A model generated the notes under the pieces. The model had not been told where the DNA came from and ran no database searches. It was given only the letters and a program-made list of their open reading frames with translations. Below, one piece after another: positions 1-6,207 of a DNA stretch of 7,379 nucleotides. The number at the start of each line of letters is the position of its first letter. The first letter of the stretch is position 1. Origin of the DNA: Polaromonas sp. YR568 (GTDB lineage Bacteria > Pseudomonadota > Gammaproteobacteria > Burkholderiales > Burkholderiaceae); assembly GCA_945871335.1 (NCBI GenBank), contig CAMBWM010000115.1, positions 1 through 7,379 of the forward strand. The letters run 5' to 3'. The translations under genes were made by a program, and so were the position numbers.

Positions 1-829
1 CCGCATCAATGCAAGCGCTGTGGATTTGCGGAGGCTGCGTTAGCGCGTAATCAATGGCCTTGTCCTGGTAGGGCAAGACCCTGCCGGTGAAGTACCACAG
101 ATGAAAGTTGTGCATAGAGCCCGCCATGGCATGCAGCAGCGCCGTGGCATTGTGGGCTTGCCCGACGCCCCAGAAACCGGTGCCGGGCTCTTGCAGTCTG
201 TCGTGCCAATCGAACATGATCTCCAGTGCCTCGCCCGCACGTTTGCCGTCTGCACCGCCCTGCGCCTGGAGACCCAGCAAAAAACTGCCGAGATTGACGA
301 TGTTGTTGCCCTCTTGCCAGGGGTCACGCAAATCACGCTCACTGAGCCAGGCCTGTAAAAATTGCGGATCCAAAAAATGCCTGGCAAAAGACAGTTGTGC
401 AGGCCAGTCCGGACACAAAGCCTGGACAGCACCCAGGCTGTAGTTGGTGACATGGAAATCGATGTACTGCCAGGTGTCAGCCAAGCGCGGCTTTTTAAAT
501 ACAGCATCGTCCTGCATGCCCGGGATGCGAAAGACGCCGCTCTCAAGTCGGTGCCCGATCAACCAGGAGGCCAGCGACTCCCGGGCCTGCCTGGGTTGCT
601 GGTGAATGTCACCCAATAAATCGCGGGCCATGACCGCGTTGTAAGTGCCGGGTAGCAACATGCCCGGCCATTGCTCTGCATCGTGACTGGCGCTCATTCT
701 GAACACGCCGGGTGGACAGCCGGGCGCCTGCATGCTGAGGAACCAAGCGAGACTGCGCTCACGCGCTTGAACAATCGCCTGCTGCATTTTTTTTGCATCC
801 GGACTGTCTACATGAAAATGCATTGGCAT
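1..829 (-). CDS. Unrecognised helical protein at the end of a sugar-import operon (3' end cut off)
   Basis: Open frame of 276 codons running off the left edge, so the C-terminus is missing. It starts 4 nt after the stop of the MalG-type permease and is preceded by AAGGG (838-842) 8 nt before the ATG, so it should be translated as the last visible gene of the importer operon. An alternative in-frame ATG lies two codons later. There is no signal peptide and no clear membrane segment, so it is probably cytoplasmic. The sequence is rich in Trp, His, Phe and Gly-containing helix-like blocks: WPGMLLPGTYNAVM (54-67), DTWQYIDFHVTNYSLGAV (118-135), DPWQEGNNIVNLGSFL (169-184), GFWGVGQAHNATALL (218-232) and GSMHNFHLWYFTGR (237-250). 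This spacing resembles the repeated hairpins of alpha/alpha-toroid enzymes (many glycosidases, epimerases and lyases), but I do not recognise the family. A role in processing the imported sugar is inferred from position alone. The reading frame is well supported; the function is not. Confidence 0.85.
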   Translation of the reverse strand, partial: MPMHFHVDSPDAKKMQQAIVQARERSLAWFLSMQAPGCPPGVFRMSASHDAEQWPGMLLPGTYNAVMARDLLGDIHQQPRQARESLASWLIGHRLESGVFRIPGMQDDAVFKKPRLADTWQYIDFHVTNYSLGAVQALCPDWPAQLSFARHFLDPQFLQAWLSERDLRDPWQEGNNIVNLGSFLLGLQAQGGADGKRAGEALEIMFDWHDRLQEPGTGFWGVGQAHNATALLHAMAGSMHNFHLWYFTGRVLPYQDKAIDYALTQPPQIHSACIDA

Positions 830-833
830 CGAC

Positions 834-1670
834 TCAACCCTTCACCGCACCAGCGGTCATGCCAGAGATAACCCGTCGCTGGGCCAACAGAAAAAACAGG
901 ATCACAGGCAGCGTGGTGATGACGGACAAGGCCATGATTCCCTGAAAATTAACACCGAGCTCGCCATTGAGATTCATCAGCGCCACCGGCAGTGTGTAGG
1001 TGCTGGGCGATTTGGACACCACCAAAATCGGCAGCCATTGCGACCAGTTCAGCAAAAAGGTAATGATCGAAGCCGTGGCAACCACCGGCATGGCCATCGG
1101 AATGACCACCCGAAAAAGAATCTGAAATTCAGTGGCGCCGTCAACCACAGCGGCTTCCAGCACGGTTTTAGGCAGTGTTTTGAAAAACTGCTCAAACAGA
1201 AAAAACTGGATGGGACCCACTGCGAGAAACAAAACAATGCCCGTGTAGCTTCCAAGTAAACCAATTTTGAACATCACCAGGTAAACAGGGATCACCAGCA
1301 GCATGTAGGGGTACATGATGGTGGCCAGAAAACCGACCCGGAAAAGTCTGAACAGCCAAAAATCGGGCCTGCGAACCAAAGCGTAAGCACCCAGGGCCGT
1401 GACTAAAACGCCGATAGCCGTAGAGGCTGTCGTGATGGCAATGGAATTTCCCACATAGACCCAAAGCGGTGTTCCCCCAATTTGCGAGAGCTCACTCAGA
1501 ATGCTGAGCGAAAACGATTCCGGCCAGGGCCGCAGCGGTGAGGAAAGAATGGCCTTGCTGCTACGAAAAGCGCTGACCAGCATCCAGTAAAAGGGATAAA
1601 GACAGAACAGACTGACTGTGACGGCCACAAAGTAAGCCATGCAACGAAGGTAAAACCGGGAGCTTGTCAC
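834..1670 (-). CDS. Carbohydrate ABC transporter permease, MalG type (CUT1)
   Basis: Inner-membrane subunit of the importer, 278 residues, the usual length for MalG-like proteins. About six hydrophobic segments are visible, near residues 11-34, 74-97, 110-135, 140-161, 190-212 and 244-264. The cytoplasmic EAA loop that docks on the ATPase is present (E172-A-A, G178, I190-P191). The C-terminus ends QRRVISGMTAGAVKG, a very typical ending for this subunit in the MalG branch of the binding-protein-dependent permease family. The start is GTG at 1670, overlapping the TGA of the preceding permease gene by 4 nt (GTGA), with AAAGGGGG 5 nt upstream. An ATG at codon 11 is possible, but it would truncate the N-terminal cytoplasmic stretch before the first membrane segment. 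It pairs with the MalF-type permease to form the pore. The substrate is unknown. Confidence 0.95.
   Translation of the reverse strand: MTSSRFYLRCMAYFVAVTVSLFCLYPFYWMLVSAFRSSKAILSSPLRPWPESFSLSILSELSQIGGTPLWVYVGNSIAITTASTAIGVLVTALGAYALVRRPDFWLFRLFRVGFLATIMYPYMLLVIPVYLVMFKIGLLGSYTGIVLFLAVGPIQFFLFEQFFKTLPKTVLEAAVVDGATEFQILFRVVIPMAMPVVATASIITFLLNWSQWLPILVVSKSPSTYTLPVALMNLNGELGVNFQGIMALSVITTLPVILFFLLAQRRVISGMTAGAVKG
838..842 (-). promoter_or_regulatory. Ribosome binding site choosing the start of the last operon gene
   Basis: AAGGG on the minus strand, inside the last codons of the MalG-type permease gene. It lies 8 nt before the ATG at 829 and 14 nt before the alternative ATG at 823, which favours the former. 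Confidence 0.55.
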
Positions 1671-2575
1671 ACTTTCCCCCTTTGAGCGCCTTGCAGGTAC
1701 ATGGCCAACCAGGCCAGCGCAAGGACCAGCGAGAACAGCACCGTGGCCATGGCCGTAGCCTCACCATAACGCCCCTGGTCAAACAATTGGTAGGCGTAGT
1801 AACTCAGGAAGTTGGTGCTTTCGTTGGGGCCGCCCTTGGTCATGACCGCCACCACAGTGAATGTTTTCAGGTATTGAATGAGGGCGTACACCGAATTCAC
1901 AAGGATCGCGGGACGCAACTGTGGCAACACCACATGCAAGAAAGCCTGCCAGGCGTTGGCGCCATCAATTTGGGCTGCCTCGTATTGCGATTTGTCGCAA
2001 AGTGCCAGATTGGCCCAGAAGATCACCACATAAAAACCGACGTGGTGCCACAACTCAGCGATCAGAACTGCGCTGAGCACCGTGTCCACCGATGCGATGC
2101 CGCCGAAAAGCGGTAAATTCAAAGCGCCCAGCGCCGTGTTGAGGGCCCCGAAGCTTTGATCAAACAACCAGCGCCAGACCACGTAGCCGGCAATGTCCGG
2201 CGTGACCACCGGCAAAAAAATGGCCACCTTGAAAAAAAGTTTGCCGCGTCCGATCAAGTTGGAGTTGAGCAACAGGGCATAAAGCAGCGCCAGCACAATC
2301 GTTGAGACGACTGCCAGCGCCGTGTACCAAAGTGTCCTGAGCAATGAAGCCCAAAAAACAGGGTCCTGCTGCAAGGTCAGGTAGTTCGCCCATCCCACCC
2401 ACTGGGCCTGATTTTGAAGAGCGGTAGCCGAGGCCGTGAACGAGGTTTGAATGGCCAAGACGATGGGCCACACGCCAAACACCAAAGTCAACAGGGCAAA
2501 AGGGGCTGCGAACCACCAGAACACACCCACACTTTGTGGCGCACCGGGCTTGCGGCCCATCGCAGTCTTTAGCAT
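1667..2575 (-). CDS. Sugar ABC transporter permease, MalF/UgpA type (CUT1)
   Basis: Inner-membrane subunit of 302 residues, typical of the shorter MalF-like permeases that lack the large periplasmic insert of E. coli MalF. Hydrophobic segments are visible around residues 18-43, 79-104, 115-135, 163-190, 222-245 and 274-295. The EAA loop contacting the ATPase is present (E199-A-A, G205, L217-P218). The segment VMTKGGPNEST (244-254), followed by a YxYxxxF-like stretch and GEATAMATVLF, is characteristic of this subunit. The ATG at 2575 overlaps the end of the ATPase gene by 7 nt, so translation is probably coupled. A second in-frame ATG at codon 6 cannot be excluded, since the upstream Shine-Dalgarno is weak (AGG only). 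It should form a heterodimer with the MalG-type subunit encoded next. Confidence 0.95.
   Translation of the reverse strand: MLKTAMGRKPGAPQSVGVFWWFAAPFALLTLVFGVWPIVLAIQTSFTASATALQNQAQWVGWANYLTLQQDPVFWASLLRTLWYTALAVVSTIVLALLYALLLNSNLIGRGKLFFKVAIFLPVVTPDIAGYVVWRWLFDQSFGALNTALGALNLPLFGGIASVDTVLSAVLIAELWHHVGFYVVIFWANLALCDKSQYEAAQIDGANAWQAFLHVVLPQLRPAILVNSVYALIQYLKTFTVVAVMTKGGPNESTNFLSYYAYQLFDQGRYGEATAMATVLFSLVLALAWLAMYLQGAQRGKV
1676..1683 (-). promoter_or_regulatory. Ribosome binding site supporting the GTG start of the MalG-type permease
   Basis: AAAGGGGG on the minus strand lies within the last codons of the MalF-type permease gene, 5 nt before the GTG at 1670. It supports the GTG over the later in-frame ATG and suggests translational coupling through the GTGA overlap. 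Confidence 0.6.
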
Positions 2576-3645
2576 CTCAAACCTGTGTCCGAACTAAAAC
2601 CATGCAGGTGTGATGCGAGCACGGACACGGTCAGGCTGTCGCCGATAGCCGCAAGGACCCCTGCCGGAGCGCGGCAGATGGCCTGCTGCTCACCGATGGC
2701 CAACGTGATCAGCGTCTCTGCGCCCAGCGGCTCAATCATGCTGACCAGGCCTTGCCCGACAAGGGCTGCATCCGGCAATTCCCCCAGCATCAAGTGCTCG
2801 GGCCTGATGCCAACGACCATGGGTGTCATGTCAGCCCACGGAATTGGGCTCAAATTTTTTCGAGACCATCGGTGTCCATCACCGAATTCCAGCGTTGATG
2901 TTGTCCAGTGAGCGCTTAGCAGGTTCATAGGAGGCGAGCCCATGAAGCCAGCGACAAACTGGTTACCGGGCCGCGCATAAAGCTCGGCGGGCGTGCCAAA
3001 CTGCTGTACGCAGCCTTGGTGAAGAATCGCGATCTTATCGGCCAGTGTCATGGCCTCGACTTGGTCGTGGGTGACATAAATTATGGTGGCGCCAAGCCGG
3101 TGATGAAGGCGTTTGATTTCTGCCCGCATCTCTGTTCGCAACTGCGCATCCAGGTTCGACAGGGGCTCGTCAAAGAGAAAGACTTTCGGGTTACGGACAA
3201 TCGCGCGACCAATGGCCACACGCTGGCGCTGCCCTCCCGACAATGCTGCCGGCTTGCGACCTAACAAGTGCTCGATGCGTAACAGGCCTGCAGCATCATT
3301 CACCCGCCGGGTGATTTCTGCTGCAGGCGTTTTGCGCAACTGAAGGCCAAAAGCCATGTTCTCCCAAACCGTCTTATGGGGATACAAGGCATAGTCCTGG
3401 AACACCATCGCAATGTCCCGTTCACGGGTGGGGACATCGTTGACCGCGCGTCCATCAATCTCAATGACACCCTCACTGATGTCCTCAAGCCCGGCGACCA
3501 TCCGCAGCAATGTGGATTTTCCGCAACCCGAAGGCCCGACAAACACCACCAACTCGCCATCGGGCACACTTATCGAGACGTCATTGACTGCGAAATTAGC
3601 CCCGTCATAGGTTTTTCGAACCGACTTGATATCGACGCGGGCCAT
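2569..3645 (-). CDS. Sugar ABC transporter ATP-binding protein, MalK/UgpC type
   Basis: Cytoplasmic ATPase that energises the importer, 358 residues, matching the MalK/UgpC/MsmK length. All nucleotide-binding elements are intact: Walker A GPSGCGKST (37-45), Q-loop Q83 in VFQDYALYP, signature LSGGQ (135-139), Walker B VFLFDEP (155-161) with catalytic E160, D-loop SNLDA (163-167) and switch H193. After about residue 230 comes the extra C-terminal OB/TOBE region typical of sugar importers, including GIRPEHL (279-285). The ATG at 3645 follows a strong AAGGAG. The gene lies 13 nt after the binding-protein gene and overlaps the MalF-type permease by 7 nt. Having its own ATPase gene suggests the transporter does not depend on a shared one. 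Whether the C-terminal domain binds a regulatory partner cannot be judged from the sequence. Confidence 0.96.
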   Translation of the reverse strand: MARVDIKSVRKTYDGANFAVNDVSISVPDGELVVFVGPSGCGKSTLLRMVAGLEDISEGVIEIDGRAVNDVPTRERDIAMVFQDYALYPHKTVWENMAFGLQLRKTPAAEITRRVNDAAGLLRIEHLLGRKPAALSGGQRQRVAIGRAIVRNPKVFLFDEPLSNLDAQLRTEMRAEIKRLHHRLGATIIYVTHDQVEAMTLADKIAILHQGCVQQFGTPAELYARPGNQFVAGFMGSPPMNLLSAHWTTSTLEFGDGHRWSRKNLSPIPWADMTPMVVGIRPEHLMLGELPDAALVGQGLVSMIEPLGAETLITLAIGEQQAICRAPAGVLAAIGDSLTVSVLASHLHGFSSDTGLRC

Positions 3646-3653
3646 TCACGCAT

Positions 3654-3659
3654 CTCCTT
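3654..3659 (-). promoter_or_regulatory. Strong ribosome binding site of the ATPase gene
   Basis: AAGGAG on the minus strand begins in the stop codon of the binding-protein gene and lies 8 nt before the ATG at 3645. It fills most of the 13-nt gap, leaving no room for a terminator or separate promoter between the two genes. Confidence 0.7.
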
Positions 3660-4945
3660 TACTTTTTCGCGCTGAGCTTGGTGGTCAACTCACGCATTTC
3701 ATTGGCAGTCTCAGTGATAAATGCTTTCCAGTTGGCCGGCGGCTTGGCCAAAGCACCCATGAGTTTGCGATGGTAGGCCGCTTCTAACTCGGGGTAAAAG
3801 GCGTGAACTGATTCTGGAAAATCATAGGCAGCCAGACTCCAGGCGGGCGATGCAAAAAGCTTCTGCCGATCTGACAAGGCGCTGACATTGAGGTCTTTGC
3901 GAACAGCAGATCCCACGTTGTCCAGCGATGCCTGTTGCGCTTGCTTGGTGAGCATGAACTTGGCAAATTCAACAGCGATCGCTTTGTTAGGCGAATTTTC
4001 CGGCACAGCGATACCCCGCATGCCGCCGATCACGACAGAGTTTTTACGGCCGTCGAAGGCAGGCCAAGGACCCACCACGAAATCGCCTCCCAGCACACTG
4101 GCTTGATCCCATTTTTTGACGTTCCAGTCACCCACCCGGAACATACCGGCTTTGCTGCCTTCAATGACCTGGTACATCTCTGCAAACGAATGATTGATGG
4201 TGTCGGGCGGCACGAAACGGGACTCCGTGTAGGCCTTGAGCACTTCCTCCAGCACTTTGGCACGCGCTGGCTCATCAACAACAATTTTGCCTTGCGGGTC
4301 GATCAAGGTGTGGCGAAGACCCGATCCAAACATGAACAGGTCGATCATGTGAATCAGGTCACGTGGCTTGGCCGCCTGAAGTGCCATTCCGAAGGTATTG
4401 GCTTTCCCGTCACCATCCGGATCGTTGTCCCGGAATTTAACGGCCACACGCTGCGCATCAGCCCAAGTGACGGGGAATTTTTCACCCACTTTGTCCAGCC
4501 AGCTTTTACGCACGCCCAAGGCCATCTGCACCCTTTGTGTGGGCAAAATGATCATTTTGTTGGCATGCGTAGCCACCCGGATGTCATCCTCTGACAAAAA
4601 CGCCTTGTCTGTGACACTGGCCAAAACAGGTTTTAAGTCCATCAGTTTGTTGGTCTGATCAGCCACCCTGATGACGCGTTCGTAGTTGTTATAGATCAGG
4701 TCTGGTGCTGTGTTGGTATTGATCGCGGAGATGGACCTGCCGAACCACTGATCCGTCGGGTAATTGATGGATTTAACGGTCACGCCCGGTCGGGTTTTGG
4801 CGAACTCTGCGCTCAGCGATTGAAACCATTTGATGCCGTTGTCACCCAAGTCGTGCCAAACGACGAGCTCCTGGGCGCTCAAGTGACCACCAAAGGCCAA
4901 GGACGCTGTCAAAGCCAAGGATTTGATAATTTTTCGTATCTTCAT
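3659..4945 (-). CDS. Periplasmic sugar-binding protein of an ABC importer (family 1 solute-binding protein)
   Basis: 428 residues, normal for CUT1 binding proteins. The N-terminus has a Sec signal: basic MKIRKIIK, a hydrophobic core, and a probable cleavage after LSA (24/25). No lipobox cysteine is present, so the mature protein should be soluble in the periplasm. The mature part opens with ELVVWHD, the first strand typical of this fold. NTAPDLIYNN (78-87), the W/D-rich hinge segments and AVEFAKFMLTKQAQQ (324-338) are also typical of the family. Residues 173-181 read DNDPDGDGK, an Asp-rich loop like the calcium-binding loop seen in some family 1 binding proteins. The ATG at 4945 is preceded by AGGAG. 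It is the first gene of the operon, as usual, and the divergent operator lies 44 nt upstream. The sugar bound cannot be told; many exposed Trp residues fit an oligosaccharide or glycoside, but that is only an inference. Confidence 0.95.
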   Translation of the reverse strand: MKIRKIIKSLALTASLAFGGHLSAQELVVWHDLGDNGIKWFQSLSAEFAKTRPGVTVKSINYPTDQWFGRSISAINTNTAPDLIYNNYERVIRVADQTNKLMDLKPVLASVTDKAFLSEDDIRVATHANKMIILPTQRVQMALGVRKSWLDKVGEKFPVTWADAQRVAVKFRDNDPDGDGKANTFGMALQAAKPRDLIHMIDLFMFGSGLRHTLIDPQGKIVVDEPARAKVLEEVLKAYTESRFVPPDTINHSFAEMYQVIEGSKAGMFRVGDWNVKKWDQASVLGGDFVVGPWPAFDGRKNSVVIGGMRGIAVPENSPNKAIAVEFAKFMLTKQAQQASLDNVGSAVRKDLNVSALSDRQKLFASPAWSLAAYDFPESVHAFYPELEAAYHRKLMGALAKPPANWKAFITETANEMRELTTKLSAKK

Positions 4946-4951
4946 GCGAGT

Positions 4952-4956
4952 CTCCT
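4952..4956 (-). promoter_or_regulatory. Ribosome binding site of the binding-protein gene
   Basis: AGGAG on the minus strand, 6 nt before the ATG at 4945, within CAGGAGACTCGCATG. It fixes the start of the operon's first gene directly ahead of a good signal peptide. Confidence 0.7.
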
Positions 4957-4988
4957 GAATAAATGTTGATGGGCCGAAAAAACAGAAC

Positions 4989-5006
4989 TAGGTAATCGTT
5001 TTCCTA
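4989..5006. promoter_or_regulatory. Candidate LacI-family operator between importer operon and regulator
   Basis: The 18-bp sequence TAGGTAATCGTTTTCCTA is an imperfect palindrome: 14 of 18 positions agree with its own reverse complement, and the axis is the central CG at 4997/4998. LacI/GalR regulators that insert a hinge-helix leucine typically bind palindromes centred on CG with A-rich left and T-rich right flanks (AAnCGnTT-like), as here. It lies 43 nt before the binding-protein start and 61 nt before the regulator start, so one site could control both directions. The divergent lacI-type gene next to it is the obvious binding partner. No second copy was seen in the window. Confidence 0.6.
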
Positions 5007-5007
5007 C

Positions 5008-5037
5008 ATTCTGGCGTATCCTCTCAAGGGTCTGCAA
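5008..5037 (-). promoter_or_regulatory. Possible weak promoter of the importer operon
   Basis: On the minus strand, TTGCAG (5037-5032) and CAGAAT (5013-5008) are separated by 18 nt, giving 3/6 and 4/6 matches to sigma-70 -35 and -10 boxes. Transcription would start around 5001, inside the candidate operator, which fits repression by blocking initiation. A competing pair, TTGAGA (5027-5022) and TAGGAA (5006-5001) with a 15-nt spacer, also overlaps the operator. Neither is strong. Confidence 0.25.
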
Positions 5038-5063
5038 TACTCGAAATCCCTTAGTCGCCAGAA
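5009..5063 (+). repeat. Inverted repeat in the regulator leader
   Basis: TTCTGGCG (5009-5016) is the exact reverse complement of CGCCAGAA (5056-5063). Nested inside, CT-C-AAGGG (5023-5030) can pair with CCCTTAG (5048-5054) with one bulged C. If transcription of the regulator begins upstream of 5009, its leader could fold into a two-part stem ending 4 nt before the ATG at 5068. The outer arms could instead be half-sites for a DNA-binding protein. The pairing is seen in the sequence; the role is inferred. Confidence 0.5.
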
Positions 5064-5067
5064 CTGA

Positions 5068-6111
5068 ATGACGCCCAAAGACCCGCCCAACTCACTAAGA
5101 GCGCCAGCCCAAAGTGCGTCCATATCGATTGCCACGGTGGCTGCCAAGGCGGGGGTTTCAATTGCCACGGTGTCCAGGGTGCTCAATGGCTTGTCCAGTA
5201 AATTTTCCAAAGCCACGCAGACAAAAGTCTTGCAGGCCGTTAATGAATTGGGCTACCGACCTACAGTGGCCGCGCGCACACTGCGCAGCGGTCAAAGCCG
5301 TTTGGTGGCTTTGCTGGCCTCCAACATGGCAAATCCTTCAATGGCCTCGATTGCTGCCGCAGCAGAAGTTGCTTTACGCAAGTCTGGTTATGTGATGGTG
5401 CTCTGCGACACACACGACCGGCCGGAGCAGCAAGACGAATACCTCAAGGAGATGGGCTCTCACAACGCCAGAGGCGTGGTGATGCTGGGCGCGGTAGACA
5501 GCCCCGAATTGCGCCAACTGGCAAAGTCTCCGGAACGGATTGTGTTTGTCAACAGGCATGCCCCGGTGCCGATTGAAGGCGAGCGCTTTGTGGGCATCGA
5601 CAATCGCCAGGCCGTGCTGGACGTAGCCCATTGGATGCACCAGAGGCACCAAAGTCCACTGGCACTCATTCATGGGGATATCCGGTCGTCTGCCACCCGC
5701 GAAAGGGTCGATGGATTTGTGGATGCATGCAAGAGTTTGAAACAGGCATTGCCCCGAAGTCATATCTGCTTCACGCCGGGTGTGAGTCATCTGGAGATCG
5801 GCTATCTGGGAATGAAGCAGTTGATGATGCAAAAAAACCCACCCCTGTCGGTTTTTTGTACCAGCGACTTGATCGCCTACGGTGCCCACCGCTGCTTACA
5901 TGAGTTGCACCCCGGGTTTTTCCCCCTGATCACTTTGGTGGGCTTTGACCACAGCCCATTGAACGACTGGGTTGCGCCTTGGCTCCATGGCATCAGGGTG
6001 CCTTATGAACGTTACGGCGAAGCCATTGTCAGTGCGCTGGATTCTGACAAACCGCTGAATCTGCTGCTGCCGCATCAGTGGGTCAATGCAAGGACTGCAA
6101 GCGCGCTGTAA
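5068..6111 (+). CDS. LacI/GalR-family transcriptional regulator
   Basis: 347 residues, the family norm. The N-terminus carries about 19 extra Pro/Ser-rich residues before the helix-turn-helix IATVAAKAGVSIATVSRVLNG (21-41). The hinge region GYRPTVAARTLRSG (62-75) keeps the leucine (L72) that inserts at the operator's central CG. A periplasmic-binding-protein-like effector domain follows: FVGIDNRQAV (174-183), RERVDGF (211-217), FCTSDLIAYG (263-272) and VGFD (291-294). It is divergent from the sugar importer, with an operator-like palindrome between them, so it probably represses the importer until the sugar or a derivative binds; activation cannot be excluded. The start is constrained: an in-frame TGA sits directly before the ATG at 5068, and no good Shine-Dalgarno precedes it, so expression may be low. 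A 12-nt sequence is repeated inside the helix-turn-helix coding region. Confidence 0.95.
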   Translation: MTPKDPPNSLRAPAQSASISIATVAAKAGVSIATVSRVLNGLSSKFSKATQTKVLQAVNELGYRPTVAARTLRSGQSRLVALLASNMANPSMASIAAAAEVALRKSGYVMVLCDTHDRPEQQDEYLKEMGSHNARGVVMLGAVDSPELRQLAKSPERIVFVNRHAPVPIEGERFVGIDNRQAVLDVAHWMHQRHQSPLALIHGDIRSSATRERVDGFVDACKSLKQALPRSHICFTPGVSHLEIGYLGMKQLMMQKNPPLSVFCTSDLIAYGAHRCLHELHPGFFPLITLVGFDHSPLNDWVAPWLHGIRVPYERYGEAIVSALDSDKPLNLLLPHQWVNARTASAL

Positions 6112-6125
6112 GCAGGAAATCCTGC
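6112..6125 (+). other. Short hairpin directly after the regulator stop codon
   Basis: GCAGG (6112-6116) and CCTGC (6121-6125) flank AAAT, giving a 5-bp stem immediately after the TAA. No T-run follows, so it is not a convincing Rho-independent terminator; it might protect the 3' end of the transcript or be chance. The rest of the gap to 6207 shows TATTCT (6177-6182) as a poor -10-like box without a matching -35, and AAGGA (6194-6198), the ribosome binding site of the next gene. Confidence 0.25.
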
Positions 6126-6207
6126 CATCGGCATGAGGCAGCGCGTCAGGAACAGCGCAAACTCAAACCCCTGATGTATTCTTGCTTCACCCTAAGGATT
6201 GACCGAC

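Noticed and set aside
40..546. A 168-codon open frame on the minus strand overlapping the left-edge gene.
   Set aside because: It is a shadow frame, with Arg/Cys/Ser-rich composition and no motifs. The competing frame reaches 829, has a Shine-Dalgarno and directly follows the permease.
783..829. Small palindromes such as ATGCAT and the TGCA-flanked T-run around the start of the left-edge gene.
   Set aside because: They are short and fully explained by the ATG-CAT codons and the A-run. They lie inside an operon with no expected promoter.
3935..4594. A 219-codon open frame on the plus strand opposite the binding-protein gene.
   Set aside because: Low-complexity, His/Arg-rich antisense shadow without a ribosome binding site or recognisable domain. 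The binding protein on the other strand is unmistakable.
5830..5858. AAAAAACC and GGTTTTTT form an inverted repeat within the regulator gene, and the A-run reads as A AAA AAC in the coding frame, resembling a slippery site or terminator.
   Set aside because: The stem is mostly A-T and overlaps the A-run rather than lying 5-8 nt downstream. A -1 shift would give only a short tail ending near 5903 and would destroy the effector domain. The family length is normal without it.
6123..6133. TGCC-ATC-GGCA, a second small hairpin after the regulator gene.
   Set aside because: The 4-bp stem with a 3-nt loop shares bases with the adjacent hairpin and has no T-run, so there is no support for a terminator.
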